From the NCBI RefSeq assembly GCF_004362195.1, contig NZ_SNWG01000001.1, positions 2,480,001 to 2,544,000 of the forward strand: a stretch of DNA of 64,000 nucleotides, read 5' to 3'. This stretch comes from Microbacterium sp. BK668. GTDB taxonomy: Bacteria; Actinomycetota; Actinomycetes; Actinomycetales; Microbacteriaceae. The notes beneath the pieces were generated by a model. The model saw only the letters and a list, made by a program, of their open reading frames with translations, did not search any database and was not told the DNA's origin. The position numbers and the translations under genes are program-made. Every line of letters starts with the position of its first letter. The stretch's first letter is position 1. Below are positions 35,802 to 43,145 of this stretch, in pieces.

Positions 35802-37481
35802 ATGGCTGAGTACATCTACTCCATGGTCCGCGCCCGCAAGGCAGTCGGCGACAAGCTCATCCTCGACGACGTCACGATGGCGTTCCTGCCGGGCGCGAAG
35901 ATCGGCATGGTCGGGCCCAACGGCGCCGGAAAGTCGACGATCCTCAAGATCATGGCGGGCCTCGACCAGCCGTCGAACGGCGAAGCGAAGCTCTCGCCGG
36001 GCTTCAGCGTCGGCATCCTCATGCAGGAGCCCGAGCTCGACGAGACCAAGACGGTCCTGGAGAACATCCAGGACGGCATCGCGATCAAGGCGAAGCTGGA
36101 TCGCTTCAACGAGATCTCGGGTCTCATGGCCGATCCCGATGCGGACTTCGACGCGCTGCTGGCCGAGATGGGCACGCTCCAGGAGGAGATCGACGCCGCC
36201 GACGCGTGGGACCTCGACTCGCAGCTCGAGCAGGCGATGGATGCCCTGCGCACTCCGCCCGGCGACGCGCAGATCGCACCCCTCTCCGGCGGCGAGAAGC
36301 GTCGCGTCGCGCTGACGAAACTGCTCCTCCAGAAGCCCGACCTGCTGCTCCTCGACGAGCCCACGAACCACCTCGACGCCGAAAGCGTGCTCTGGCTCGA
36401 GCAGCACCTGCAGAAGTACCCGGGCGCCGTCATCGCGATCACGCACGACCGGTACTTCCTCGACAACGTCGCCGAGTGGATCGCCGAGGTCGACCGCGGC
36501 CGTCTCATCGGCTACGAGGGCAACTACTCCACCTATCTCGAGAAGAAGGCCGAGCGCCTCGCCATCCAGGGCAAGAAGGACGCCAAGCTGGCCAAGCGCC
36601 TCGCCGAGGAGCTCGACTGGGTGCGGTCGAACCAGAAGGGGCGCCAGGCGAAGTCCAAGGCGCGCCTCGCTCGCTACGAGGAGATGGCGGCCGAGGCCGA
36701 TCGCACGCGCAAGCTCGACTTCGAGGAGATCACGATCCCGCCGGGCCCGCGGCTGGGCAGCGTCGTGATCGAGGCCAAGAAGCTGCAGAAGGGGTTCGAC
36801 GGCCGGTCGCTCATCGACGGGCTCAGCTTCACGCTTCCGCCCAACGGGATCGTCGGCGTGATCGGGCCGAACGGCGTCGGCAAGACGACGCTCTTCAAGA
36901 CGATCGTCGGTCTCGAGCAGCTCGACGGCGGCGAGCTCAAGGTCGGCGAGACGGTCAAGATCAGCTATGTCGATCAGTCCCGAGCCAACATCGACCCGCA
37001 GAAGACGCTGTGGGAGGTCGTCTCCGACGGCCTCGACATCATCACCGTGGGCAAGACCGAGATCCCCTCGCGCGCCTACGTCTCGAAGTTCGGCTTCAAG
37101 GGCCCCGACCAGCAGAAGAAGGCCGGCGTCCTCTCGGGCGGCGAGCGCAACCGCCTGAACCTCGCACTCACGCTCAAGGAGGGCGGCAACCTCCTGCTCC
37201 TCGACGAGCCCACCAACGACCTCGACGTGGAGACGCTCCAGTCGCTCGAGAACGCGCTTCTCGAGTTCCCGGGCTGCGCCGTGGTGATCACGCACGACCG
37301 GTGGTTCCTCGACCGCATCGCGACGCACATCCTCGCCTATGAAGGCACCGACGAGGATCCCGACCAGTGGTACTGGTTCGAGGGCAACTTCGAGGCCTAT
37401 GAGGAGAACAAGATCCAGCGCCTCGGACCCGACGCCGCCAAGCCGCACCGCTCGGCCTATCGCAAGCTCACGCGCGACTGA
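35802..37481 (+). CDS. ettA: Energy-dependent translational throttle protein EttA (ABC-F)
   Basis: Ribosome-associated ATPase that binds the E site and gates the first peptide bond according to energy charge. The 559-residue protein has two ABC domains without membrane parts: Walker A GPNGAGKST and signature LSGGEKRRVAL in the first, GPNGVGKTT and LSGGERNRLNLAL in the second, plus both LLDEPTN Walker B motifs. The EttA-type arm (residues ~95-140) and linker are present. Length and arrangement match EttA rather than the longer Uup or antibiotic-resistance ABC-F proteins. Confidence 0.95.
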   Translation: MAEYIYSMVRARKAVGDKLILDDVTMAFLPGAKIGMVGPNGAGKSTILKIMAGLDQPSNGEAKLSPGFSVGILMQEPELDETKTVLENIQDGIAIKAKLDRFNEISGLMADPDADFDALLAEMGTLQEEIDAADAWDLDSQLEQAMDALRTPPGDAQIAPLSGGEKRRVALTKLLLQKPDLLLLDEPTNHLDAESVLWLEQHLQKYPGAVIAITHDRYFLDNVAEWIAEVDRGRLIGYEGNYSTYLEKKAERLAIQGKKDAKLAKRLAEELDWVRSNQKGRQAKSKARLARYEEMAAEADRTRKLDFEEITIPPGPRLGSVVIEAKKLQKGFDGRSLIDGLSFTLPPNGIVGVIGPNGVGKTTLFKTIVGLEQLDGGELKVGETVKISYVDQSRANIDPQKTLWEVVSDGLDIITVGKTEIPSRAYVSKFGFKGPDQQKKAGVLSGGERNRLNLALTLKEGGNLLLLDEPTNDLDVETLQSLENALLEFPGCAVVITHDRWFLDRIATHILAYEGTDEDPDQWYWFEGNFEAYEENKIQRLGPDAAKPHRSAYRKLTRD

Positions 37482-37554
37482 CCGGAGCACAGCCGACGAC
37501 CGCTCGGCCGCCGAAGCGAAGAGAGCTCGTCGACGAAGGAAGTGAGGAGCACGC

Positions 37555-38082
37555 GTGACCGACGAGCCGATCGCGACGGTCGAGACGACGCCGCAGGGCC
37601 GGCGCCTCCACATTCCGATTCCCCTGCGGTGGGGCGACCTCGACGCGTTCAACCACGTGAACAACACGTCGATGCTGAAGCTTCTCGAAGAGGCGCGCGT
37701 CCGCGCCTTCTGGCAGCCCGGCGCCGGTGAGGTCGCCCCGCCCACGGCGGTGCTGGACTCGGGCCTGCACAGCGGCATCCTCACCCTCATCGCCCGCCAG
37801 GAGATCGAGTACCTCGCGCCGGTGCCGTATCAGCGGCATCCGCTCGACGTTCAGCTGTGGTTCGGGAAGCTCGGCGGATCGAGCATCGAGGTCTGCTACG
37901 AGGTGTGCAGCCCCGTCGAGACGGCGGCGCCCGACGGTCGGCAGACGGTGTACGCACGAGCGACGACGGTCGTCGTGAAGGTGGATGCCGCGACCGGCCG
38001 GCCGATGCGGCTGACGCCCGCGGAGCGCGACGCCTGGAGCCCGTACCAGGGCGCCCCGATCGTCTACGCCCACCGGCACTGA
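37555..38082 (+). CDS. Acyl-CoA thioesterase, hotdog fold (4HBT)
   Basis: A 175-residue thioesterase with the 4-hydroxybenzoyl-CoA thioesterase motif RWGDLDAFNHVNNTSMLKLL (catalytic Asp in GDLD) and a second strand set (VPYQRHPLDVQLWFGKLG). Hydrolyses acyl-CoA; the substrate is unspecified. The GTG has GTGAGGAG upstream. The stop codon lies in the first unit of a 14-bp tandem repeat. A second, unrelated thioesterase (TesB) converges on it. Confidence 0.85.
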   Translation: MTDEPIATVETTPQGRRLHIPIPLRWGDLDAFNHVNNTSMLKLLEEARVRAFWQPGAGEVAPPTAVLDSGLHSGILTLIARQEIEYLAPVPYQRHPLDVQLWFGKLGGSSIEVCYEVCSPVETAAPDGRQTVYARATTVVVKVDAATGRPMRLTPAERDAWSPYQGAPIVYAHRH

Positions 38083-38126
38083 CCCACCGGCACTGACCTA
38101 CCGGCACTGATCCGCCGGCATCAACC
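38071..38126 (+). repeat. 14-bp tandem repeat, four copies, spanning a convergent stop-codon region
   Basis: CACCGGCACTGACC occurs twice exactly (38071-38084, 38085-38098), then as TACCGGCACTGATC and, more degenerate, CGCCGGCATCAACC. It includes the stop of the 4HBT gene, fills the gap, and includes the stop and last codon of tesB. Confidence 0.85.
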
Positions 38127-39020
38127 CGGGATGCGCACCATGATCTCCTGCGCGACGCTCGCGATGAGGACGCCGTCGCGGGAGTAGATCCGCCCGGAGG
38201 CGAGACCCCGTCCGCCCCGTGCGCTCGGCGACTCCTGCACATACAGCAGCCACTCGTCGACGCGGCCGGGGCGATGCCACCACATGGCGTGGTCGAGGCT
38301 CGCGACCTTCAGCCCCGGCGTTGCCCACGCGACGCCGTGCGCGCGGAGGATCGACTCCTGGATCGTGAGGTCGCTGAGGTAGGCGAGCGCGGCGCGGTGC
38401 AGCGCCGGGTCGTCGGGAAGCGGACTGCGTGCCCTCATCCACACCGCCTGGCGGGGAACGCGCTCGCCCTCGACGGTCAGGTAGACCGGCGACGGGATAT
38501 GCCGCAGGTCGACCGGCCGGTCCAGGAACAGGCGCTTGGTCATGGGATGAAGCCCGGTGAGGTGGTCTTCGACATCGGGAAGGCCCTCGGGAAGCGGAAT
38601 GCCGTCGGGCATCGCCTGCTGATGCTCGACCCCGGGATCCTCGTCCTGGAAGGACGCGATCATCGAGAAGATGGGCACCCCTTCCTGGAAGGCCTGCGTG
38701 CGGCGCGTGGAGAAGGAGCGCCCGTCGTGGATGCGGTCGACGGCGAAGGTGATGCCCTTGGACGAGTCGCCGGGGCGCAGGAAGTAGCCGTGCATCGAGT
38801 GCGGGACGCGGTCCTCGGGGATCGTGCGCTCCGCCGCGACGATCGACTGCGCGAGCACCTGTCCGCCGTAGACCCGCCCGAGCGGCATGGGCTGCGACAC
38901 GCCGGTGAAGATGTCCTCCGTGGTCCTGGCGGTGGAATCGGCGAGGTCGAGCACGGACAGCAGCGCCGACACGGGGTCGACGTCCAGCGGCGTCTCGTCG
39001 GGCTCCGCGGCGTCGGTCAC
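38121..39020 (-). CDS. tesB: Acyl-CoA thioesterase II
   Basis: A 299-residue double-hotdog thioesterase: TTEDIFTGVSQPMPLGRVYG, GYFLRPGDSSKGITFAVDRI and FSTRRTQAFQEGVPIFSMIA in the first half; DHAMWWHRPGRVDEWLLYVQ and GLASGRIYSRDGVLIASVAQ in the second. Catalytic Asp/Thr/Gln positions look intact. GTG 39020 follows GGAGG by five bases; the long in-frame extension upstream overlaps the divergent gene and is rejected. Confidence 0.93.
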   Translation of the reverse strand: MTDAAEPDETPLDVDPVSALLSVLDLADSTARTTEDIFTGVSQPMPLGRVYGGQVLAQSIVAAERTIPEDRVPHSMHGYFLRPGDSSKGITFAVDRIHDGRSFSTRRTQAFQEGVPIFSMIASFQDEDPGVEHQQAMPDGIPLPEGLPDVEDHLTGLHPMTKRLFLDRPVDLRHIPSPVYLTVEGERVPRQAVWMRARSPLPDDPALHRAALAYLSDLTIQESILRAHGVAWATPGLKVASLDHAMWWHRPGRVDEWLLYVQESPSARGGRGLASGRIYSRDGVLIASVAQEIMVRIPG

Positions 39021-39065
39021 GTCGTCCTCCAGGCTGCGGCGGGCGGCGGCTTCCGCACCGCTTGG

Positions 39066-39071
39066 TAGTTT
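39066..39071 (+). promoter_or_regulatory. -10 element of the 39079 gene, near-leaderless spacing
   Basis: TAGTTT, seven bases, then ATG. Confidence 0.45.
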
Positions 39072-39078
39072 AGGGCGG

Positions 39079-39756
39079 ATGTCGCAGCGCCTTCTCTTCC
39101 CCGACGCCGAGGCCGCCGCCGATGCCCTCACCTTCGCCGGCCGCACCGCACGCCTCGGCGACGGCGGCGTGCGCCTGCAGGCGGCGAACGGCACCCTTGC
39201 GATCACGTCGGCGCCTCTCGCGCCGCGCGGTCTCTTCGACACGACCCCGACCGTCCTCGCCCTCCGCGCGCTTCCGGTGGATCCCGAGCTCGTCTGCGAC
39301 CTCGTCGTCGACGCGACGCTCCTCGCGGCGGCCTCCGATGACGCACGAGCCGTCGTGCTTCCCGAGGTCGCGCAGTCTCCCGCGTGGGCGGGGATCTCAC
39401 CTCCGCGGGGCGGGTGGGAGAGCGTGGGCGGGATCGCGGCATCCGTCCTCGCCTCCCGCGCCCAGTACGGCATCGCGGCCGTGGCCGAGGCCATGCCCGC
39501 CGACCCCGGCGAAGACGTGGTCCGCACCGTGCGCGCGAGCGTCTGGGGAGCGCCGGACGACGCGCTCGGGAACCTGCCCCTGGGCGCCGCCTTCGCGGCC
39601 TTCGCGCTCGGCTTCATCGCCGGTGAGGAGGAGGCGCAGGTCCGGCGCGCGGCGGCCTGGACGCGCGTGACGCTGCGGCGCGGTCATGTCCTGGTCCGGG
39701 GACCGGTCCGCGCCGGTCTCACGCCGGTCCGCGAGACCGGGGGAGGCCCGGCCTGA
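39079..39756 (+). CDS. Hypothetical protein (225 aa)
   Basis: An Ala-rich soluble protein without a recognised motif. It contains QRLLFPDAEAAADALTFAGR at the start, a central GGWESVGGIAASVLASRAQY and a hydrophobic helix LGAAFAAFALGFIAGEEEAQ near the end. Similar proteins are widespread as hypotheticals in Microbacteriaceae, to my recollection. ATG 39079 is set by the -10 element; the longer frame upstream overlaps tesB. Its stop is one base from the stop of the convergent flavoprotein gene. Confidence 0.75.
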   Translation: MSQRLLFPDAEAAADALTFAGRTARLGDGGVRLQAANGTLAITSAPLAPRGLFDTTPTVLALRALPVDPELVCDLVVDATLLAAASDDARAVVLPEVAQSPAWAGISPPRGGWESVGGIAASVLASRAQYGIAAVAEAMPADPGEDVVRTVRASVWGAPDDALGNLPLGAAFAAFALGFIAGEEEAQVRRAAAWTRVTLRRGHVLVRGPVRAGLTPVRETGGGPA

Positions 39757-39757
39757 T

Positions 39758-41431
39758 TCAGACGGCGGATGCCGCGGCTCGGCCGGCGATCCGGCCGGAG
39801 AAGAGGCATCCGCCCACGAACGTGCCCTCCAACGCGCGGTAGCCGTGCACGCCGCCGCCTCCGAACCCGCTGGCCTCACCGGCCGCGTAGAGCCCCGCGA
39901 CCGGCGCACCCGACGCGTCGAGCGCGCGCCCGGATAGGTCGGTCTCGATGCCACCGAGCGACTTGCGCGTCAGCACATGGAGCTTCACGGCGATCAGCGG
40001 ACCCGCCGCCGGATCGAGGATACGGTGGGGCACAGCCGTCCGGACGAGCTTGTCGCCGCGGTACGCGCGCGCGGAGCGGAGCATCGCGATCTGGGCGTCC
40101 TTGGTGAAGTCGTTCTCGATCTCGCGGTCGCGCGCCTCCAGCTCGAGCCGCACGCGGTCGCCGTCGAGCACCTCCCCGCCGGGAAGCGCCTTCATCCCGG
40201 CGATGAGAGCCTCGAGATCGTCGCGCACGACGAAGTCCGCGCCGTGGTCCATGAAGGCCTGGACCGGTCCCGCGGCGCCCTTGCCCAAGCGGGAGCGGAC
40301 GAGAAGCGGCAGGTCCTTGCCGGTCAGGTCGGGGTTCTGCTCGCTGCCCGAGAGGGTGAACTCCTTCTCGATGATCCTGTGGGAGAGCACGAACCACGAG
40401 TGATCGTGGCCGGTCGCGCGCAGGTGCGCGAGCGTGCCGAGCGTGTCGAAGCCGGGATACAGCGGAACGGGCAGGCGGTGTCCCGTGGCGTCCAGCCAGA
40501 GCGACGACGGCCCCGGGAGGATCCGGATGCCGTGATCCGGCCAGACCGGATTCCAGTTCTGCAGGCCCTCGACGTAATGCCACATGCGGTCGCCGTTGAT
40601 GATCCGGGCCCCGGATGCCTCGGCGACCGGCAGCATCGAGCCGTCCACGTATGCCGGGACGCCCGTCACCATCGTGGCCGGCGCTGTGCCGAGCCTCGGG
40701 GGCCACATCGCACGCACGAGGTCGTGATTGCCGCCGATCCCGCCCGAGGCGACGATCGTCGCCGACGCCGTCACCTCGAAGGCGCCGACGACTTCACGCG
40801 AGCTCGCCGCCCCGCGCACGGAGCCGGACGGTGCGAGCACCTCGCCGGCTGCTCCCGAGACGGCACCTCCCGCAGTCGTGAGGGACGTCACGCGGTGGCG
40901 AGGAAGGATGGTGATCCGGCCGGCCGCCTCTGCGCCCTCCACCGCCGCGGCGAAAGGCGCGACGATGCCCGGCCCCGTGCCCCACGTGATGTGGAAGCGG
41001 GGCACGGAGTTGCCCGGCCCGGTCGCGCCGTAGCCGCCGCGCTCGGCCCAGCCGACGACGGGGAAGAAGCCGACGCCCTTCTCCCGCAGCCATGCCCGCT
41101 TCTCGCCGGCCGCGAACTGCAGGTATGCCTCGGCCCAGCGCTTCGGCCAGGCGTCCTCCTCGCGGTCGAAGCCCGCGGTGCCGAACCAGTCCTGGCGCGC
41201 GAGGTCGAGCGAGTCCTTGATCCCCATCCGGCGCTGCTCGGGGGAATCGACGAAGAACAGCCCGCCGAACGACCACCACGCCTGCCCGCCGAGATTCGAC
41301 CGCGGCTCCTGGTCGACGAGGACGACCTTCCTGCCCGCCGCGGCTGCCTCGCTCGCCGCGACGAGACCGGAAAGGCCCCAGCCGACGACGAGGACGTCGG
41401 CGGAGTGGGTCGAGGTGGTGGCGGGGGGCAT
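39758..41431 (-). CDS. FAD-binding dehydrogenase (KstD/fumarate-reductase-like)
   Basis: A 557-residue flavoprotein. The N-terminal dinucleotide-binding motif is DVLVVGWGLSGLVAASEAAA with a following VVLVDQEP strand; the late GLYAAGEASGFGGGGVHGYR closes the FAD site. The family (also called FAD-binding dehydrogenase or oxidoreductase) is related to 3-ketosteroid-delta1-dehydrogenases, but no steroid genes are nearby and the substrate is unknown. ATG 41431 has GGAGTCGCC upstream, with no export signal before the FAD motif. Confidence 0.88.
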   Translation of the reverse strand: MPPATTSTHSADVLVVGWGLSGLVAASEAAAAGRKVVLVDQEPRSNLGGQAWWSFGGLFFVDSPEQRRMGIKDSLDLARQDWFGTAGFDREEDAWPKRWAEAYLQFAAGEKRAWLREKGVGFFPVVGWAERGGYGATGPGNSVPRFHITWGTGPGIVAPFAAAVEGAEAAGRITILPRHRVTSLTTAGGAVSGAAGEVLAPSGSVRGAASSREVVGAFEVTASATIVASGGIGGNHDLVRAMWPPRLGTAPATMVTGVPAYVDGSMLPVAEASGARIINGDRMWHYVEGLQNWNPVWPDHGIRILPGPSSLWLDATGHRLPVPLYPGFDTLGTLAHLRATGHDHSWFVLSHRIIEKEFTLSGSEQNPDLTGKDLPLLVRSRLGKGAAGPVQAFMDHGADFVVRDDLEALIAGMKALPGGEVLDGDRVRLELEARDREIENDFTKDAQIAMLRSARAYRGDKLVRTAVPHRILDPAAGPLIAVKLHVLTRKSLGGIETDLSGRALDASGAPVAGLYAAGEASGFGGGGVHGYRALEGTFVGGCLFSGRIAGRAAASAV

Positions 41432-41460
41432 GGCGACTCCTTCGTCGTCGTGTCGGAAGC

Positions 41461-41958
41461 TCAGGCCGTGCTGTCGGGCCGCGGCGAGGTAAGAGGGAGA
41501 GACGTTGCGGCTCGCCCACCCGCCGCTGGTCCGATTCCGCTGGGCTCGAACGTGTTGACCATCGCGTGCGCGGCTCGTTGGAGATAGTCCCACAGAGTCG
41601 CCTCATGCAGCGGCGACAGTGCGAGCTCGTCGACTGCGGCGCGCATGTGGGCGAGCCAGCGATCGCGGGCGTCCGGGTTCACATGGAAGGGGGCGTGCCG
41701 CATCCGCAGCCGGGGATGGCCGCGCTGCTCGCTGTACGTCGTGGGACCGCCCCAGTACTGCTCCAGGAACATCGTCAGACGGACTTGCGCGGGTCCCAGG
41801 TCCTGCTCCGGGTACATCGGCTTCAGGACGTCGTCTTCGGCGACGCCGCGGTAGAACGTCTCGACGAGGCGGACGAAGGTCTCGTGGCCGCCGATCTCGT
41901 CGTAGAACGAGAGGGGCGCGGCATCCGTCCCCTGAGCATCGGCGCGCGGATCGGTCAT
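41461..41958 (-). CDS. Truncated haemoglobin, group II (GlbO-like)
   Basis: A 165-residue protein with the 2-on-2 globin pattern: SFYDEIGGHETFVRLVETFY, the EF region VLKPMYPEQDLGPAQVRLTM, the YWGGPTTYSEQRGHPRLRMR segment with the proximal His, and W in DRWLAHM. Group II globins bind O2 and related ligands, often with a respiratory or redox role. The C-terminus has a ~35-residue Pro/Ser-rich extension. ATG 41958 overlaps the mscS stop by four bases. Confidence 0.92.
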   Translation of the reverse strand: MTDPRADAQGTDAAPLSFYDEIGGHETFVRLVETFYRGVAEDDVLKPMYPEQDLGPAQVRLTMFLEQYWGGPTTYSEQRGHPRLRMRHAPFHVNPDARDRWLAHMRAAVDELALSPLHEATLWDYLQRAAHAMVNTFEPSGIGPAAGGRAATSLPLTSPRPDSTA

Positions 41959-43046
41959 GGTGTCGGCTCTCCGTCCGGGCGATCGCCGGTCTCGGCGTGG
42001 CGCTTGCTGCGCTGCTTCTTGGGCTTCCACACGGGGTTCTCGGGAACCTTCGTCACCGGCGTCGGCTTGGTGCGCGGCGGATTCGCACCGCGGACGCTCT
42101 GCGCCGCGTCCGGCCCCGTCAGGGTGATCGAGGTGAGCTGCGGAAGAGTCAGTCCCAGCTCGTCGACCGCGCGCTTGAGGCGGACACGCAGCTCGCGCGC
42201 GACGTCGTCCTTGGTGTTCGGGCGGGTCTTCATGACAAGGCGGATGACGAGAGCATCGCCCGAGACGGACTCCAGGCCCCAGACCTCGGGCGTCTCCAGG
42301 ATCCGGCTCCGCCACTTGGGCTCGTTGCGCAGCGCCTTCGCGGCATCCAGCAGCGCGTCCTCGACCTCGTCTATGTCGGCGTCGACGGGCACGGCGAGAT
42401 CGACGATGACGCGGGACCAGCCCATCGACATGTTGCCGATGCGGGTGATCTCGCCGTTGCGGACGTACCAGAGTGTGCCGTTGACGTCCCGGACATGCGT
42501 GATCCGGACGCTGACGTACTCCACGATCCCCGTCGCGAGACCGAGGTCGACGACGTCGCCGATGCCGATCTGGTCCTCCGCGACGATGAAGATGCCGTTG
42601 AGGACGTCCTTGACGATGTTCTGCGCGCCGAAGCCGAGACCGGCGCCGATCGCGGCGGTCAGGAGCGCGAAAGACCCCAGCACCTCGCTGTTGATCCGGT
42701 AGATGACGAGGATGATCGCGACGATGACGATCGTCACGTTGACGATGTTCGAGAGGATCGATCCGAGGGTCCGCGTGCGCTGCACGAGCCTGACCTGGGC
42801 GATGGGGGAGCGGTCGAGGGCCTGGGTGTCGTCGACATTGGCCTTCGACTTGGCTCCGCGGACGATCCGCTCGACGACGCGGTCGATCAGTCGGCGCATG
42901 ATCCACGCCAGGATCATGGCGCCCAGGATGATGCCGAGGATCGACAGCGCCGTCCAGGCAGCCCCCATGAGGAAGTTGCCCACGCTCGCGCCGATCTCCG
43001 CCCAGTCCACCGTGCTGCTGCTGCCTTCCGCGCCCGTGATCCGCAT
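41955..43046 (-). CDS. MscS-family mechanosensitive channel
   Basis: A 363-residue membrane protein. Three hydrophobic segments occupy roughly residues 20-150 (FLMGAAWTALSILGIILGAM; LSNIVNVTIVIVAIILVIYR; the pore helix FALLTAAIGAGLGFGAQNIV), followed by the MscS beta domain (EDQIGIGDVVDLG, RNGEITRIGNMSMGWSRVIV) and a basic C-terminus. It opens on membrane tension during osmotic downshift. ATG 43046 is favoured because TACGAT lies seven bases upstream; ATG 43055 is an alternative. Coupling to a globin gene is unusual. Confidence 0.92.
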   Translation of the reverse strand: MRITGAEGSSSTVDWAEIGASVGNFLMGAAWTALSILGIILGAMILAWIMRRLIDRVVERIVRGAKSKANVDDTQALDRSPIAQVRLVQRTRTLGSILSNIVNVTIVIVAIILVIYRINSEVLGSFALLTAAIGAGLGFGAQNIVKDVLNGIFIVAEDQIGIGDVVDLGLATGIVEYVSVRITHVRDVNGTLWYVRNGEITRIGNMSMGWSRVIVDLAVPVDADIDEVEDALLDAAKALRNEPKWRSRILETPEVWGLESVSGDALVIRLVMKTRPNTKDDVARELRVRLKRAVDELGLTLPQLTSITLTGPDAAQSVRGANPPRTKPTPVTKVPENPVWKPKKQRSKRHAETGDRPDGEPTP

Positions 43047-43053
43047 TCGACCC

Positions 43054-43059
43054 ATCGTA
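43054..43059 (-). promoter_or_regulatory. -10 element of the mscS-globin unit, near-leaderless spacing
   Basis: TACGAT, seven bases, then ATG at 43046. Confidence 0.45.
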
Positions 43060-43104
43060 TTTCGAGCCGCCTCAGCGCCCCCTGAGTGCCGGTGTGAAGA
43101 TGAT

Positions 43105-43137
43105 GGATGCCTCGTCCCTGCGCGGGACGAGGCATCC
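43105..43137 (-). terminator. Hairpin terminator after pepN
   Basis: A perfect 14-bp inverted repeat (GGATGCCTCGTCCC with its complement) with a 5-base loop, eight bases beyond the pepN stop. Its stem contains GGATGCC. Confidence 0.8.
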
Positions 43138-43145
43138 GTCATCGA

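Noticed and set aside
34980..37790. Minus-strand open frame of 936 codons
   Set aside because: It is a shadow of ettA and neighbours; the protein is repetitive (Leu/Glu/Val/Arg) and the plus-strand ABC-F motifs are unambiguous.
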